A DNA stretch of 64,000 bases from JAOUJD01 sp963841815 (lineage in GTDB: Bacteria; Pseudomonadota; Gammaproteobacteria; Burkholderiales; Burkholderiaceae_F), in the NCBI GenBank assembly GCA_963841815.1, contig CAWJEE010000019.1, positions 1 through 64,000 on the forward strand, read 5' to 3'. A model generated the notes under the pieces. The model saw only the letters and a list, made by a program, of their open reading frames with translations. It did no database searches and was not told the origin of the DNA. Made by a program: the position numbers and the translations under genes. Of the stretch, positions 45,238-54,175 are shown one piece after another (the first letter of the stretch is position 1; each line of letters starts with the position of its first letter).

Positions 45238-46377
45238 ATGACGAACTTCTTCGCGGGCTTCCGGAACAGCCGCACGGCGGCGTTCGCAGCGACGGCCGTC
45301 GTCGCCGCCGTCCTCGTCCTGCTCCCCTTCCTGTTCGGCCAGCTCGGCAACGCCTGGGTGCGCGCGCTCGCGTTCGCGCTGCTGTACGTGATGCTGGCGC
45401 TCGGCCTGAACATCGTCGTCGGCTTCGCCGGACTGCTCGACCTCGGCTACATCGCCTTCTACGCCGTCGGCGCCTACATGTACGCGCTGCTCGCATCGCC
45501 GCACCTGACGTCGAATTTCGCGTGGATCGCGCAGACCTTTCCCAACGGCCTGCACAACTCGATCTGGTTCGTGATCCCGTTCGGCGCCGGTCTCGCCGCG
45601 ATGTTCGGAATCCTGCTCGGCGCGCCTGTGCTGAAGCTGCGCGGCGACTACCTCGCAATCGTCACGCTCGGTTTCGGCGAGATCATGCGCATATTGATGA
45701 ACAACCTGAACGCGCCGGTGAACATCACGAACGGGCCGCAGGGCATCACGATGATCGATCCGATCTCGTTCGGCGGCATCAGCCTCGCGAAGACCCAGAC
45801 ACTCTTCGGGATCCAGCTGCCGTCGGTCTACCTCTACTACTACCTGTTCCTCGTGCTTGCCCTCATCACCATCGTCATCTGCATCCGGCTGCAGGACTCC
45901 CGGCTCGGCCGTGCCTGGATGGCGATCCGCGAGGACGAACTCGCGGCGAAGGCGATGGGCATCAACGTCCGCAACGTGAAGCTGCTCGCCTTCTCGCTCG
46001 GCGCGACCTTCGGCGGCGTGGCCGGCGCGATGTTCTCGGCGTTCCAGGGCTTCGTGTCGCCGGAGTCGTTCACGCTGAACGAATCGATCATCGTGCTCGC
46101 GATGATCGTCCTCGGCGGCCTCGGCCACATCCCGGGCGTGGTGCTCGGCGCCGTGTTGCTGTCGCTCTTCCCCGAGGTGCTGCGGCACACCGTGGCGCCG
46201 CTGCAGATGATGGTGTTCGGCAAGGTGATCGTCGAGTCCGAGGTGCTGCGGATGATGCTGTACGGTCTCGCGATGGTGCTGATCATGCTGTACCGGCCGA
46301 AGGGGCTCTGGCCGGCACCCGAGCACGGCATCAACCCGTCCGACCGCGCCGACGCCGGAAAGGCGCAGGCGGCCTGA
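45238..46377 (+). CDS. livM: branched-chain amino acid ABC transporter permease LivM
   Basis: 379-residue permease. Signatures LALGLNIVVGFAGLLDLGYI, APVLKLRGDYLAIVTLGFGE, ITNGPQGI and MVLIMLYRPKGLWP are all typical of LivM. About nine helices. Followed by livG with one base between stop and ATG. Confidence 0.95.
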   Translation: MTNFFAGFRNSRTAAFAATAVVAAVLVLLPFLFGQLGNAWVRALAFALLYVMLALGLNIVVGFAGLLDLGYIAFYAVGAYMYALLASPHLTSNFAWIAQTFPNGLHNSIWFVIPFGAGLAAMFGILLGAPVLKLRGDYLAIVTLGFGEIMRILMNNLNAPVNITNGPQGITMIDPISFGGISLAKTQTLFGIQLPSVYLYYYLFLVLALITIVICIRLQDSRLGRAWMAIREDELAAKAMGINVRNVKLLAFSLGATFGGVAGAMFSAFQGFVSPESFTLNESIIVLAMIVLGGLGHIPGVVLGAVLLSLFPEVLRHTVAPLQMMVFGKVIVESEVLRMMLYGLAMVLIMLYRPKGLWPAPEHGINPSDRADAGKAQAA

Positions 46378-46378
46378 G

Positions 46379-47173
46379 ATGGCGGAGACGATCCTCCGCG
46401 TGGCGGGCGTCAACAAGCGCTTCGGCGGACTGCAGGCGCTTGCCGACGTCGGCCTGGAGGTCGAGCGCGCCCAGATCTACGGCCTGATCGGCCCCAACGG
46501 CGCCGGCAAGACGACCTTCTTCAACGTGATCACGGGCCTCTACGCGCCCGACTCCGGCACCTTTGAGCTCGCGGGCAAGCCGTATTCGCCGTCGAACGTG
46601 CACAAGGTGGCCGAGGCCGGCATCGCGCGCACGTTCCAGAACATCCGGCTGTTCCCCGACATGACCGCGCTCGAGAACGTGATGGTCGGGCGCCACGTGC
46701 GGACGAAGGCCACGGCGCTCGGAGCGATCCTGCGCACCCGCGCCACCCTCGCCGAGGAACGGCAGATCAAGCAGCGCGCCATCGAACTGCTCGAGTACGT
46801 CGGCATCCGCCGGTACGCCGACTACCAGGCGCGCACACTGGCCTACGGCGACCAACGCCGCCTCGAGATCGCCCGCGCGCTGGCGACCGAACCCAAGCTG
46901 CTCGCGCTCGACGAACCGGCCGCCGGCATGAATGCGACCGAGAAGATGTCCCTGCGCGGACTCCTCGAACACATCAGCAGCGACGGCATCACGATCCTGC
47001 TGATCGAGCACGACGTGAAGCTGGTGATGGGCCTGTGCGACCGCCTGACCGTGCTCGACTACGGCAAGATCATCGCGGCCGGCACGCCGGGCGACGTGCA
47101 GCGCAATCCGGCGGTCATCGCGGCGTACCTCGGCGGCGGGCACAGTTTCGCGGCGAAGGGCGAGGCGGCATGA
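46379..47173 (+). CDS. livG: branched-chain amino acid ABC transporter ATP-binding protein LivG
   Basis: 264-residue ATPase. Walker A LIGPNGAGKTTFFNVITG, Q-loop RTFQNIRLF, signature LAYGDQRRLEIARALA (LAYGDQ is typical of LivG) and Walker B LLALDEPAAGMN. C-terminal GTPGDVQRNPAVIAAYLG. The stop lies within an 18-base sequence repeated exactly at the end of korA. Confidence 0.95.
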   Translation: MAETILRVAGVNKRFGGLQALADVGLEVERAQIYGLIGPNGAGKTTFFNVITGLYAPDSGTFELAGKPYSPSNVHKVAEAGIARTFQNIRLFPDMTALENVMVGRHVRTKATALGAILRTRATLAEERQIKQRAIELLEYVGIRRYADYQARTLAYGDQRRLEIARALATEPKLLALDEPAAGMNATEKMSLRGLLEHISSDGITILLIEHDVKLVMGLCDRLTVLDYGKIIAAGTPGDVQRNPAVIAAYLGGGHSFAAKGEAA

Positions 47174-47231
47174 GCGCGCGCGGCCGCTCCGAAGCGCTCA
47201 TCCCGCCGCGCGCAGCGCGGAGGGTAGCCCA

Positions 47232-47957
47232 GTGACCGACGTCGTCCTTCGAGTTGCAGGCCTGAGAGTCGCCTACGGCGGCATTCAGGCAGTCAAGGGC
47301 ATCGACCTCGAGATCCGCGCCGGCGAACTGGTCACGCTGATCGGAGCGAACGGCGCCGGCAAGACGACCACCCTGAAGGCGATCACCGGAACGCAGGCGT
47401 GGGCCGGCGAGATCGACTACATGGGCAAGTCCGCGCGCGGCATGGCGTCCTACCAGTTGCTGGCCCGGGGCCTCGCCATGGTCCCCGAAGGCCGCGGCGT
47501 GTTCGCGCGGATGACGGTCACCGAGAACCTTCAGATGGGCGCCTTCGTCCGCCGGGACAAGGACGGCGTGAAGCGCGACATCGACGAGATGTTCGCGCTC
47601 TTCCCGCGCCTGAAGGAGCGCGCGAAGCAGCTGGCCGGGACGCTGTCCGGCGGCGAGCAGCAGATGCTCGCGATGGCCCGCGCGTTGATGAGCCAGCCGA
47701 AGCTGCTGCTGCTCGACGAGCCGTCGATGGGCCTCGCGCCCATCATGGTCGAGAAGGTGTTCGAGGTGATCCGGTCCGTCGCGCAGCGCAAGGTGCCGAT
47801 GCTGCTGGTCGAGCAGAACGCGCGGCTCGCGCTGGAAGCTGCCCATCGCGCCTACGTGATGGAGTCGGGCCTGATCACGCTGTCGGGCGACGCCGGGACG
47901 CTGCTGGACGATCCCAAGGTGCGCGAGGCCTACCTCGGGGAAGCGGCCGGTCACTGA
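47232..47957 (+). CDS. livF: branched-chain amino acid ABC transporter ATP-binding protein LivF
   Basis: 241-residue ATPase. Walker A IGANGAGKTTTLKAITG, LAMVPEGRGVFARMTV (LivF signature), LSGGEQQMLAMARALM and Walker B LLLLDEPSMGLAP. GTG start after a 58-base gap that contains a small hairpin (ATGAGCGC at 47170-47177 with GCGCTCAT at 47194-47201). Last gene of the importer; iorA follows after 162 bases. Confidence 0.95.
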   Translation: MTDVVLRVAGLRVAYGGIQAVKGIDLEIRAGELVTLIGANGAGKTTTLKAITGTQAWAGEIDYMGKSARGMASYQLLARGLAMVPEGRGVFARMTVTENLQMGAFVRRDKDGVKRDIDEMFALFPRLKERAKQLAGTLSGGEQQMLAMARALMSQPKLLLLDEPSMGLAPIMVEKVFEVIRSVAQRKVPMLLVEQNARLALEAAHRAYVMESGLITLSGDAGTLLDDPKVREAYLGEAAGH

Positions 47958-48106
47958 CCGGGCAGGGCTGGCTGGGCACGACTGCCCAGGCAACTCCCGC
48001 CGGCGGCACGGCCGCGCAATCGGCGGCCGCCCTCCGGGCCTTCCTGCCGCATTGAGCCAACGCAAAGGGAGGGCACAGGGGCGCCCCTAGCATGTTCCTT
48101 CCCCCG

Positions 48107-48114
48107 AAGGAGGT
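48107..48114 (+). promoter_or_regulatory. strong Shine-Dalgarno for iorA
   Basis: AAGGAGGT, full anti-16S complement, 5 bases before ATG 48120. It marks iorA as the first gene of its translational unit; the four downstream genes rely on overlaps or short gaps. Confidence 0.85.
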
Positions 48115-48119
48115 CAGAC

Positions 48120-49952
48120 ATGCGCGCCGCTTGCGCAGAACCCGCGCCGCCGCAGACAAGCAAGCTGCGGCCGATGACGGGCAATGAGGCCATCGCGCGC
48201 GGCGCGTGGGAGGCCGGAGTCAAGGTCGCGGCGGCCTATCCCGGCACGCCCAGCACCGAGATCCTGGAGTCGCTGGCGACGTTTCCGGCGAGCGACGTTC
48301 ACGCGCAGTGGTCGACCAACGAGAAGGTGGCGCTGGATGTCGCCATCGGCGCCTCGTTCGCCGGCGCCCGCGCGCTCGCGGCGATGAAACACGTCGGACT
48401 CAACGTCGCGGCCGATTCGCTGATGTCGCAGACGTACATCGGCGTCAACGGCGGGCTGGTCATCGTCGTCGCCGACGACCCCGGCATCCACAGCTCCCAG
48501 AACGAGCAGGACACGCGCGTCTACGGGCAGTTCGCCATGGTCCCGGTGCTCGAGCCGAGCGATGCGCAAGAAGCGCTGGAATTCACGCGCTTCGCGTTCG
48601 AACTGTCGGAGCGCTTCGACACCCCGGTCATCGTACGGACGACCACGCGCCTGTCGCACACCCGCAGCACCGTCGAACTCGGCGCAAGGAAGGAGGTGCC
48701 GACCCGCGGTTTCGTCGAGAACCGTGCCAAGAACGTGATGATCCCGGCCCATGCGCGTCCCCGCCACGCCGCTTTGCTGGAGCGCGAACTCAGGCTCAAG
48801 GAGTTCCTGCGCGATGCGCCGCTGAATCGGATGGAGATGCGCGACCCGAAGGTGGGCGTCATCACCGGCGGGACGTGCTACCCGTACGTGCGCGAGGTGC
48901 TGCCGGCCGCGAGCGTGCTGAAGCTCGGCGCTTCGTGGCCGCTGTCGGACGACCTGCTGCGCAGCTTCTGCGCGGCGGTGGAACGCGTCGTCGTGGTGGA
49001 GGAACTGGAGCCGTTGATCGAGCGCGAACTCAACGCGCTCGGCCTGTCCGTCGCGGGCAAGACGACGGCGGGCGGTGCGCTGTTTCCGCGCACCGGCGAG
49101 TTCTCGCCCGAGGTGGTGCGCGCAGGATTCGAGAAGGCGGGTCTGCTGCCGGCGCGTGCTGCGCGCGCAGCGCCGTGGACTCCACAGCCGCTGGTGCGGC
49201 CGCCGGTGCTGTGTGCCGGCTGTCCGCACACATCGATGTTCATGGCCGTGCGCGCAACCGGCGCGCGCGTGGCGGGCGACATCGGCTGCTACACGCTGGG
49301 AGCACTCGACCCGCTGCGTGGGCTCGACACCAGCGTCGCGATGGGCTGCTCGATCGGCGTGGCGGCGGGCATGGCCCGGGCCGGCGAGAACCGGCCGGTG
49401 CTGGCGACCATCGGCGACTCGACCTTCCTGCACGCCGGATTGCCGGCGCTGATCGATGCCGTCTACAACGGAGCCGACATCACGGTGCTGCTGCTCGACA
49501 ACCACATCACCGCGATGACCGGCGGCCAGGACCACCCGGGCACCGGCCGGACGCTGCGCGGAGAGCCCGCGCCCAAGGTCGACTACGAAGCGCTGGTGCG
49601 CGCCGCCGGCGTCAAGTGGGTGCGGACCGTCGATTCCTACGACCTCGCCGTCGTCCACCAGACGCTGCGCGAGGCGATCGCCCACCGCGGCGTGTCGGTC
49701 GTGATCTCGGACCGTCCGTGCGTGATCGACCCGGTGCGGATCAAGGGGCCGGCGCTGCAGGTGTCCGAGGCGCAGTGCAACGCCTGCCAGTCGTGCATGA
49801 ACCTGGGCTGCCCGGCGCTGACGTGGGCGGCGTCGACCTTCGAGGGTCGACACAAGGTGACCATCGATCCCGCGCTGTGCATCGGTTGCTCGCTGTGCGC
49901 CCAGGTGTGCACGGTGGACTGCATCAAGGTGCCGGAGACGCCGCTGCAATGA
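48120..49952 (+). CDS. iorA: indolepyruvate:ferredoxin oxidoreductase, alpha subunit
   Basis: 610 residues. Oxidises aryl-pyruvates (indolepyruvate, phenylpyruvate) to aryl-acetyl-CoA with ferredoxin. N-terminal pyrimidine-binding region GNEAIARGAWEAGVKVAAAYPGTPSTE (given here as GNEAIARGAW and AYPGTPSTE), central LCAGCPHTSMF, and TPP/Mg motif IGDSTFLHAGLPALIDAVYN. C-terminal dicluster ferredoxin domain: CNACQSCMNLGCP (about 553-565) and CIGCSLCAQVCTVDC (about 587-601). Archaeal-type split subunit, not the ~1150-residue fused enzyme of many proteobacteria. Overlaps iorB (ATGA). Confidence 0.93.
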   Translation: MRAACAEPAPPQTSKLRPMTGNEAIARGAWEAGVKVAAAYPGTPSTEILESLATFPASDVHAQWSTNEKVALDVAIGASFAGARALAAMKHVGLNVAADSLMSQTYIGVNGGLVIVVADDPGIHSSQNEQDTRVYGQFAMVPVLEPSDAQEALEFTRFAFELSERFDTPVIVRTTTRLSHTRSTVELGARKEVPTRGFVENRAKNVMIPAHARPRHAALLERELRLKEFLRDAPLNRMEMRDPKVGVITGGTCYPYVREVLPAASVLKLGASWPLSDDLLRSFCAAVERVVVVEELEPLIERELNALGLSVAGKTTAGGALFPRTGEFSPEVVRAGFEKAGLLPARAARAAPWTPQPLVRPPVLCAGCPHTSMFMAVRATGARVAGDIGCYTLGALDPLRGLDTSVAMGCSIGVAAGMARAGENRPVLATIGDSTFLHAGLPALIDAVYNGADITVLLLDNHITAMTGGQDHPGTGRTLRGEPAPKVDYEALVRAAGVKWVRTVDSYDLAVVHQTLREAIAHRGVSVVISDRPCVIDPVRIKGPALQVSEAQCNACQSCMNLGCPALTWAASTFEGRHKVTIDPALCIGCSLCAQVCTVDCIKVPETPLQ

Positions 49953-50893
49953 ACCCGGCCCCGCCGTCAGCAACGGTTGCGCTGAGCGCGATGGAGCGCG
50001 ACGGGCCGGTCAACGTGCTGATCGTCGGTGTCGGCGGCCAGGGAGTGATCCTCGTGTCGAAGGTGCTTGCGTGGCTGGCGCAGCAACGCGGCTACCAGGT
50101 CAAGCAAAGCGAAGTGCACGGCATGGCCAAGCGCGGCGGGTCGGTGTTCAGCCACGTCCGCTACGGTCGCGAGGTTTGGTCGCCCACGATCGCGCGCGGC
50201 GAGGTCGATCTGCTGGTTGCACTCGAGTGGGCCGAGGCGTTGCGCTGGCTGCCGTGGCTGAAGCCCGGCAGCGGCATGCTCGTCTGCGACACCAAGCGCA
50301 TCGTGCCGCCGTTTTCCTGCCTGAACCGCAAGCCCGGCGCGACGTTGAGTTACGCGCGCGAGACGCCCGCCGAAGTGCAGGCGCACGTCGCCGAGGCGCA
50401 CGCGATCGACGCCACGCTGATCGCCGAGGAACTCGGCAACGAGCGCGCCGCCAACGTGGTGCTGCTGGGTGCCGTGTCCACCGCACTGGAGTTTGCGTAC
50501 GAGGAGTGGGAGACCGGGCTCGCCGAGTTCGTGCCATCGAAGACGCTGGTTGTGAACGTGGAGGCGTTGCGCCGCGGCCGCGATTGGATCGACCGCGCGC
50601 GGCGCGGCGACGAAATCGCGAGCGAGCCGAGCGTGCCGACCGTGGCCGAGCCGGGCTTGGCGGTGCGACTGGAGATCACGCCGCAGTGGTGCAAGAGCTG
50701 CGACATCTGCGTCAAGCTCTGCCCCGAGCGCTGCCTTCGCCTCAACGACGAGCGGATCGTCGAACTCGCCGATCCTTCGAAGTGCACGGGTTGCCGGCTG
50801 TGCGAGTGGCTCTGCCCGGACTTCGCGATACGAGTGCACCTCGATCGGGCGACGGAGTCCGCTGGCGCCACGGCCGAAGGAGCGCGCGCGTGA
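49949..50893 (+). CDS. iorB: indolepyruvate:ferredoxin oxidoreductase beta subunit fused to a 2[4Fe-4S] ferredoxin
   Basis: 314 residues, about 100 longer than an ordinary IorB. Residues ~18-220 are the gamma/IorB fold (LIVGVGGQGVILVSKVLA, SEVHGMAKRGGSVFSHVRYG, GAVSTALEFA). Residues ~240-295 form a dicluster ferredoxin: CKSCDICVKLCPERC and CTGCRLCEWLCPDF. That domain resembles the delta (KorD/PorD) subunit expected just upstream of korA, so iorB and korD seem to be fused. Start overlaps iorA stop; stop overlaps korA GTG. Confidence 0.9.
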   Translation: MNPAPPSATVALSAMERDGPVNVLIVGVGGQGVILVSKVLAWLAQQRGYQVKQSEVHGMAKRGGSVFSHVRYGREVWSPTIARGEVDLLVALEWAEALRWLPWLKPGSGMLVCDTKRIVPPFSCLNRKPGATLSYARETPAEVQAHVAEAHAIDATLIAEELGNERAANVVLLGAVSTALEFAYEEWETGLAEFVPSKTLVVNVEALRRGRDWIDRARRGDEIASEPSVPTVAEPGLAVRLEITPQWCKSCDICVKLCPERCLRLNDERIVELADPSKCTGCRLCEWLCPDFAIRVHLDRATESAGATAEGARA

Positions 50894-52066
50894 ACGCGCC
50901 CGAGGTCGGCGTCGTCCGCGGTTCCGCCGCGCCACCGCGCCTGCTCTCGGGCAACCACGCGGCCGCGCTCGGCGCGCTGGCGGCCGGGTGCCGCTTCTTC
51001 GCCGGCTACCCGATCACGCCGTCGTCGGAAGTGGCCGAGCGCATGGCGCGGCTGCTGCCGCCGGTCGGCGGGGTCTTCGTGCAGATGGAAGACGAGATCG
51101 CGTCGATGGCGGCCGTGATCGGCGCCTCGATGGGCGGCGTCAAGGCGATGACCGCGACCAGCGGGCCGGGCTTTTCCCTGAAGCTCGAGAACATCGGCTA
51201 CGCCGCGGCCGCGGAGATTCCCTGCGTGATCGTCGACGTGATGCGCGGCGGCCCGTCGACCGGCATGCCGACGCGTCCCGCGCAGGGCGACCTGATGCAG
51301 TCGCGGTGGGGCAGCCACGGCGACTATCCGATCATCGTGCTCACGCCCGCGTCGGTGCGCGAGATCCACGACGAGACGGTGCGCGCGTTCGCGCTGTCCG
51401 AGTCCCTGCGCACGCCGGTCGTCGTGCTGTACGACCAGGCGATCGCGCAGCTGACCGAGACCGTCGACCTGCCGGCGGGCGACGCCATCCATGCCGTCGA
51501 GCGGCGCTGGGCGGAGGGCGCGCCCGCCGACTTCCAGCCCTACGCGGCCGGCGACGACCAGGTGCCGCCGATGGCGCGCCCCGGAGCCGGCTACCGCACG
51601 CACACCACCGGGCTCACGCACGCCGAGAGCGGATTCCCGACGCAAGCTCCGGCGGTCGTCGAGCGCAACCAGACGCGCCTGCTCACGAAACTGCAGAAGA
51701 ACCGGGCGCGCATCGAGTCGTTCGAGGCCCAGCACACCGACGATGCCGAGGTGCTGGTCGTTGCCATCGGCATCAGCGCGCGCGCCGCGAAGCGCGCCGT
51801 GGCGGCCGCGCGCGGCGCGCGGCATCCGGGCGGGACTGTTCCGCCCGATCACCCTGTGGCCGTTCCCGGAAGACGCCCTGCGGGCGGCGGCTGCCCGCGC
51901 GCACGCGGTGCTCGTGCCGGAACTGAACGCCGGGCAACTCGTGCTCGAAGTCGAGCGCGTGCTGCGTGGCCATCGCGTGGTCGGCCTGAACCGCTACGAC
52001 GGCGAGCCCATCGCGCCGGCGCAGATCGAGGCGCGCATCGGGCAACTGGCGCAGGAGGCGGCATGA
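50890..52066 (+). CDS. korA: 2-oxoacid:ferredoxin oxidoreductase alpha subunit, frameshifted near 51820
   Basis: Alpha subunit of a 2-oxoglutarate/branched-chain 2-oxoacid ferredoxin oxidoreductase. Signatures GNHAAALGALAAGCRFFAGY, PITPSSEVAE, QMEDEIASMAAVIGAS and TSGPGFSLKLENIGYA. GTG start overlaps the iorB stop. At GGCGCGCGGCATC (c51820) one extra base breaks the frame; removing it gives AGIRAGLFRPITLWPFPE and a normal C-terminus with NRYDGEPIAPAQIE, 391 residues in all. Probably sequence error. Substrate (2-oxoglutarate versus 2-oxoisovalerate) is not decidable here. Confidence 0.85.
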
Positions 52067-52091
52067 GCGCGCCGGGCGCCAAGGGGGCGGC

Positions 52092-52946
52092 ATGATGTTC
52101 GACACCGCGGCGGACTTCGACGTCCGCCGGTACCTGCGGCCCGAGCGCATGCCGCACCACCTGTGCCCCGGCTGCGGGCACGGCATCGCGCTGCGCGCGC
52201 TGCTGTGGGCGATCGACGACGAGGGCATCGCCAAGGACCGGCTCGCGGTGGTCTCCGGCATCGGCTGCGCGGGCCGGCTGTCGGCGAACATCGACGCGAA
52301 CACCTTTCACGTGACGCACGGGCGGCCGCTGGCGTTCGCCACCGGGCTCGCACTGGCGCGGCCCGACCTGCACGTGGTCGTGATCACCGGCGACGGCGAC
52401 TGCCTCGCGATCGGCGGCAATCACTTGATCCACGCCTGCCGCCGCAACCTCAAGCTGACGTGCCTGATGCTGAACAACGAGACCTACGGCATGACCGGCG
52501 GGCAGGTCTCGCCCACCACGTCCGAGAGCATGCTGACCACCACGACTCCGCTCGGCAACGCGGAGCCTGCGTTCGATGCGTGCGCGCTGGCGGCCGCGGC
52601 GGGCGCCGGGTTCGTGGGGCGCGAGGTCACGCATCACGTGCCGAAGCTGAAGGAACTCGTGCGCCAGGGGCTGCAGCATCCGGGCTTCGCCTTCATCGAG
52701 GTGCTGTCCGACTGCACCGAGATCTTCGGCCGCAAGAACGAGCTGGGCTCGTCGCCGGAAATGGTGATGCGCCAGAAGAGCGGGATCCGGCCGGACGCCT
52801 ACCGCGACACGGTGGACACGCCGTTCCGTTCGACCGAGCTGCGCACCGGCGTGCTGGCCACCAACACGCGCCCCGAGTACGGCGCGGCTTACCGCGCGGC
52901 GTGCGCCCGGACCGCCGTCAGCGCCGGCCAGCGGGGCGCGACGTGA
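52092..52946 (+). CDS. korB: 2-oxoacid:ferredoxin oxidoreductase beta (TPP-binding) subunit
   Basis: 284 residues. HHLCPGCGHGIALRAL at the start with a conserved CxxC, VSGIGCAGRLSANI, and the TPP/Mg2+ motif ITGDGDCLAIGGNHLIHACR near residue 98-117, then LNNETYGMTGGQVSPTT, diagnostic of KorB/VorB. It follows korA by 25 bases and overlaps korC (GTGA). Catalytic partner of KorA. Confidence 0.93.
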   Translation: MMFDTAADFDVRRYLRPERMPHHLCPGCGHGIALRALLWAIDDEGIAKDRLAVVSGIGCAGRLSANIDANTFHVTHGRPLAFATGLALARPDLHVVVITGDGDCLAIGGNHLIHACRRNLKLTCLMLNNETYGMTGGQVSPTTSESMLTTTTPLGNAEPAFDACALAAAAGAGFVGREVTHHVPKLKELVRQGLQHPGFAFIEVLSDCTEIFGRKNELGSSPEMVMRQKSGIRPDAYRDTVDTPFRSTELRTGVLATNTRPEYGAAYRAACARTAVSAGQRGAT

Positions 52947-53518
52947 ACCCGGCGCGCCTGCCCGACGGACGCATGGAGCTGCGCATCGCCGGCACCGGCG
53001 GGCAAGGCCTGCTGCTCGCGGGCCGGATCCTGGCCGACGCCCTGATGGCCGGCGGCCGCCACGTCGCGCAGTCGCAGACCTACGAGCCCACGTCCCGCGG
53101 CGGCTACTGCAACGCCGACCTGGTGGTCGCCGACGGCGACATCGACTACCCGCTCGCCACCGCGCTCGACGCGCTGGTGCTGCTCGACCGGCTGGCGGTC
53201 GCGCCCTCGTGGCCGCTGCTGAAGCCGGGCGCCCTCGTCATCGCCGACACCCGGCTGTGCCCGGAACTCCCGGAACTGCCCGCCGCGGACGTGCGCGTGC
53301 TGCACCTGCCGCTGACGCGCACCGCGATCGAACTGGGCAGCGAGCGGGTCGCCAACATCGTCGCGCTCGGCGCGCTGGCGGCGCTCACGAACCTGTGCGA
53401 CCTCGACGCGCTCGCGCACAAGGTGCGCGTCGAAGCGCCGCGCAGCCTGGTGCACCTGAACCTCGACGCGCTGGGCGCCGGCATCGGGATGTCGGCCCAG
53501 GCGGTGACGGCCACCTAG
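52943..53518 (+). CDS. korC: 2-oxoacid:ferredoxin oxidoreductase gamma subunit
   Basis: 191 residues. Gamma-subunit fold: RIAGTGGQGLLLAGRILADA, then QTYEPTSRGGYCNADLVV and a C-terminal LGSERVANIVALGALAALT. GTG start at 52943 overlaps the korB stop. It completes alpha-beta-gamma; the delta ferredoxin is apparently supplied by the IorB fusion upstream. The TAG stop ends the operon, and converges on the PaiB-like gene. Confidence 0.92.
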   Translation: MNPARLPDGRMELRIAGTGGQGLLLAGRILADALMAGGRHVAQSQTYEPTSRGGYCNADLVVADGDIDYPLATALDALVLLDRLAVAPSWPLLKPGALVIADTRLCPELPELPAADVRVLHLPLTRTAIELGSERVANIVALGALAALTNLCDLDALAHKVRVEAPRSLVHLNLDALGAGIGMSAQAVTAT

Positions 53519-53551
53519 TTCCGGTCGCGTCGGGCGCCACCTGCCGCGCCG

Positions 53552-54175
53552 TCAGGCCGGCGGCATCACCCGCTGCATCCACTCCGCGAGTTCGCGCGCG
53601 CCGGCGTCGCCGCTCTGCATCGCGCGCAGCACGCCCGCCCGATCGGCCTCGGAGCGGTTCTGGCTCAGCTTGAACTTGACGTCGAGCCGCGTGACGGCGA
53701 GTTCGAAGGCGACGATGCCGCCTTTCATCTTCTCGCGCCACTCGACGTCGAGTTCGTCCCAGCGCTTGCGGTACGGGACGTCGTGCGCATCGATCAGCGC
53801 CTTCAGCACGCGTTCCTTCGCCTCGGCGTCGTGCCGCAGCGTCACCGCGCAGGCTGCGTGCACCACCGCGTAGTTCCAGGTCGGCACCGCCTCCTTCGCC
53901 TCGTAGCAGAAGGGGGAAACGTAGGCGTCGGCGCCGTGGAAGATCGCGAGGACGCGGTCGCCGTCCTTCCACTGCTTCCACTGGGGGTTCGGCTTCGCGA
54001 GGTGGCCGTGCAGCACCATCTCTTCGCCGCGCGCATCGGCAACGAGCGGCGCGTGGGAGACCATCGGCTCGCCGCCGTCTGCCGCGCCGACGATCGTCGC
54101 CAGCGGATGCCGGCGCATCAGCTCCAGCGCGAGGTCGCGCTGGCCGACCGCGAAGTGCGGCGGCTGGTAGAGCAT
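53552..54175 (-). CDS. PaiB-like FMN-binding negative transcriptional regulator
   Basis: 207 residues. Signatures MLYQPPHFA at the start, LKALIDAHD, TWNYAVVHAACAVTLRHD and KMKGGIVAFELAVTRLDVKF with SQNR are standard PaiB family features: a split-barrel flavin-binding protein. B. subtilis PaiB represses degradative-enzyme genes; many homologues are metabolic with no proven regulatory role. ATG overlaps the argC stop by one base. Confidence 0.9.
   Translation of the reverse strand: MLYQPPHFAVGQRDLALELMRRHPLATIVGAADGGEPMVSHAPLVADARGEEMVLHGHLAKPNPQWKQWKDGDRVLAIFHGADAYVSPFCYEAKEAVPTWNYAVVHAACAVTLRHDAEAKERVLKALIDAHDVPYRKRWDELDVEWREKMKGGIVAFELAVTRLDVKFKLSQNRSEADRAGVLRAMQSGDAGARELAEWMQRVMPPA

Noticed and set aside
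47958..48119. Extra terminator or promoter before iorA
   Set aside because: Several GC-rich inverted bits occur (for example AGGGGCGCCCCT) but none has a T-run, and no -35/-10 pair with correct spacing was found.
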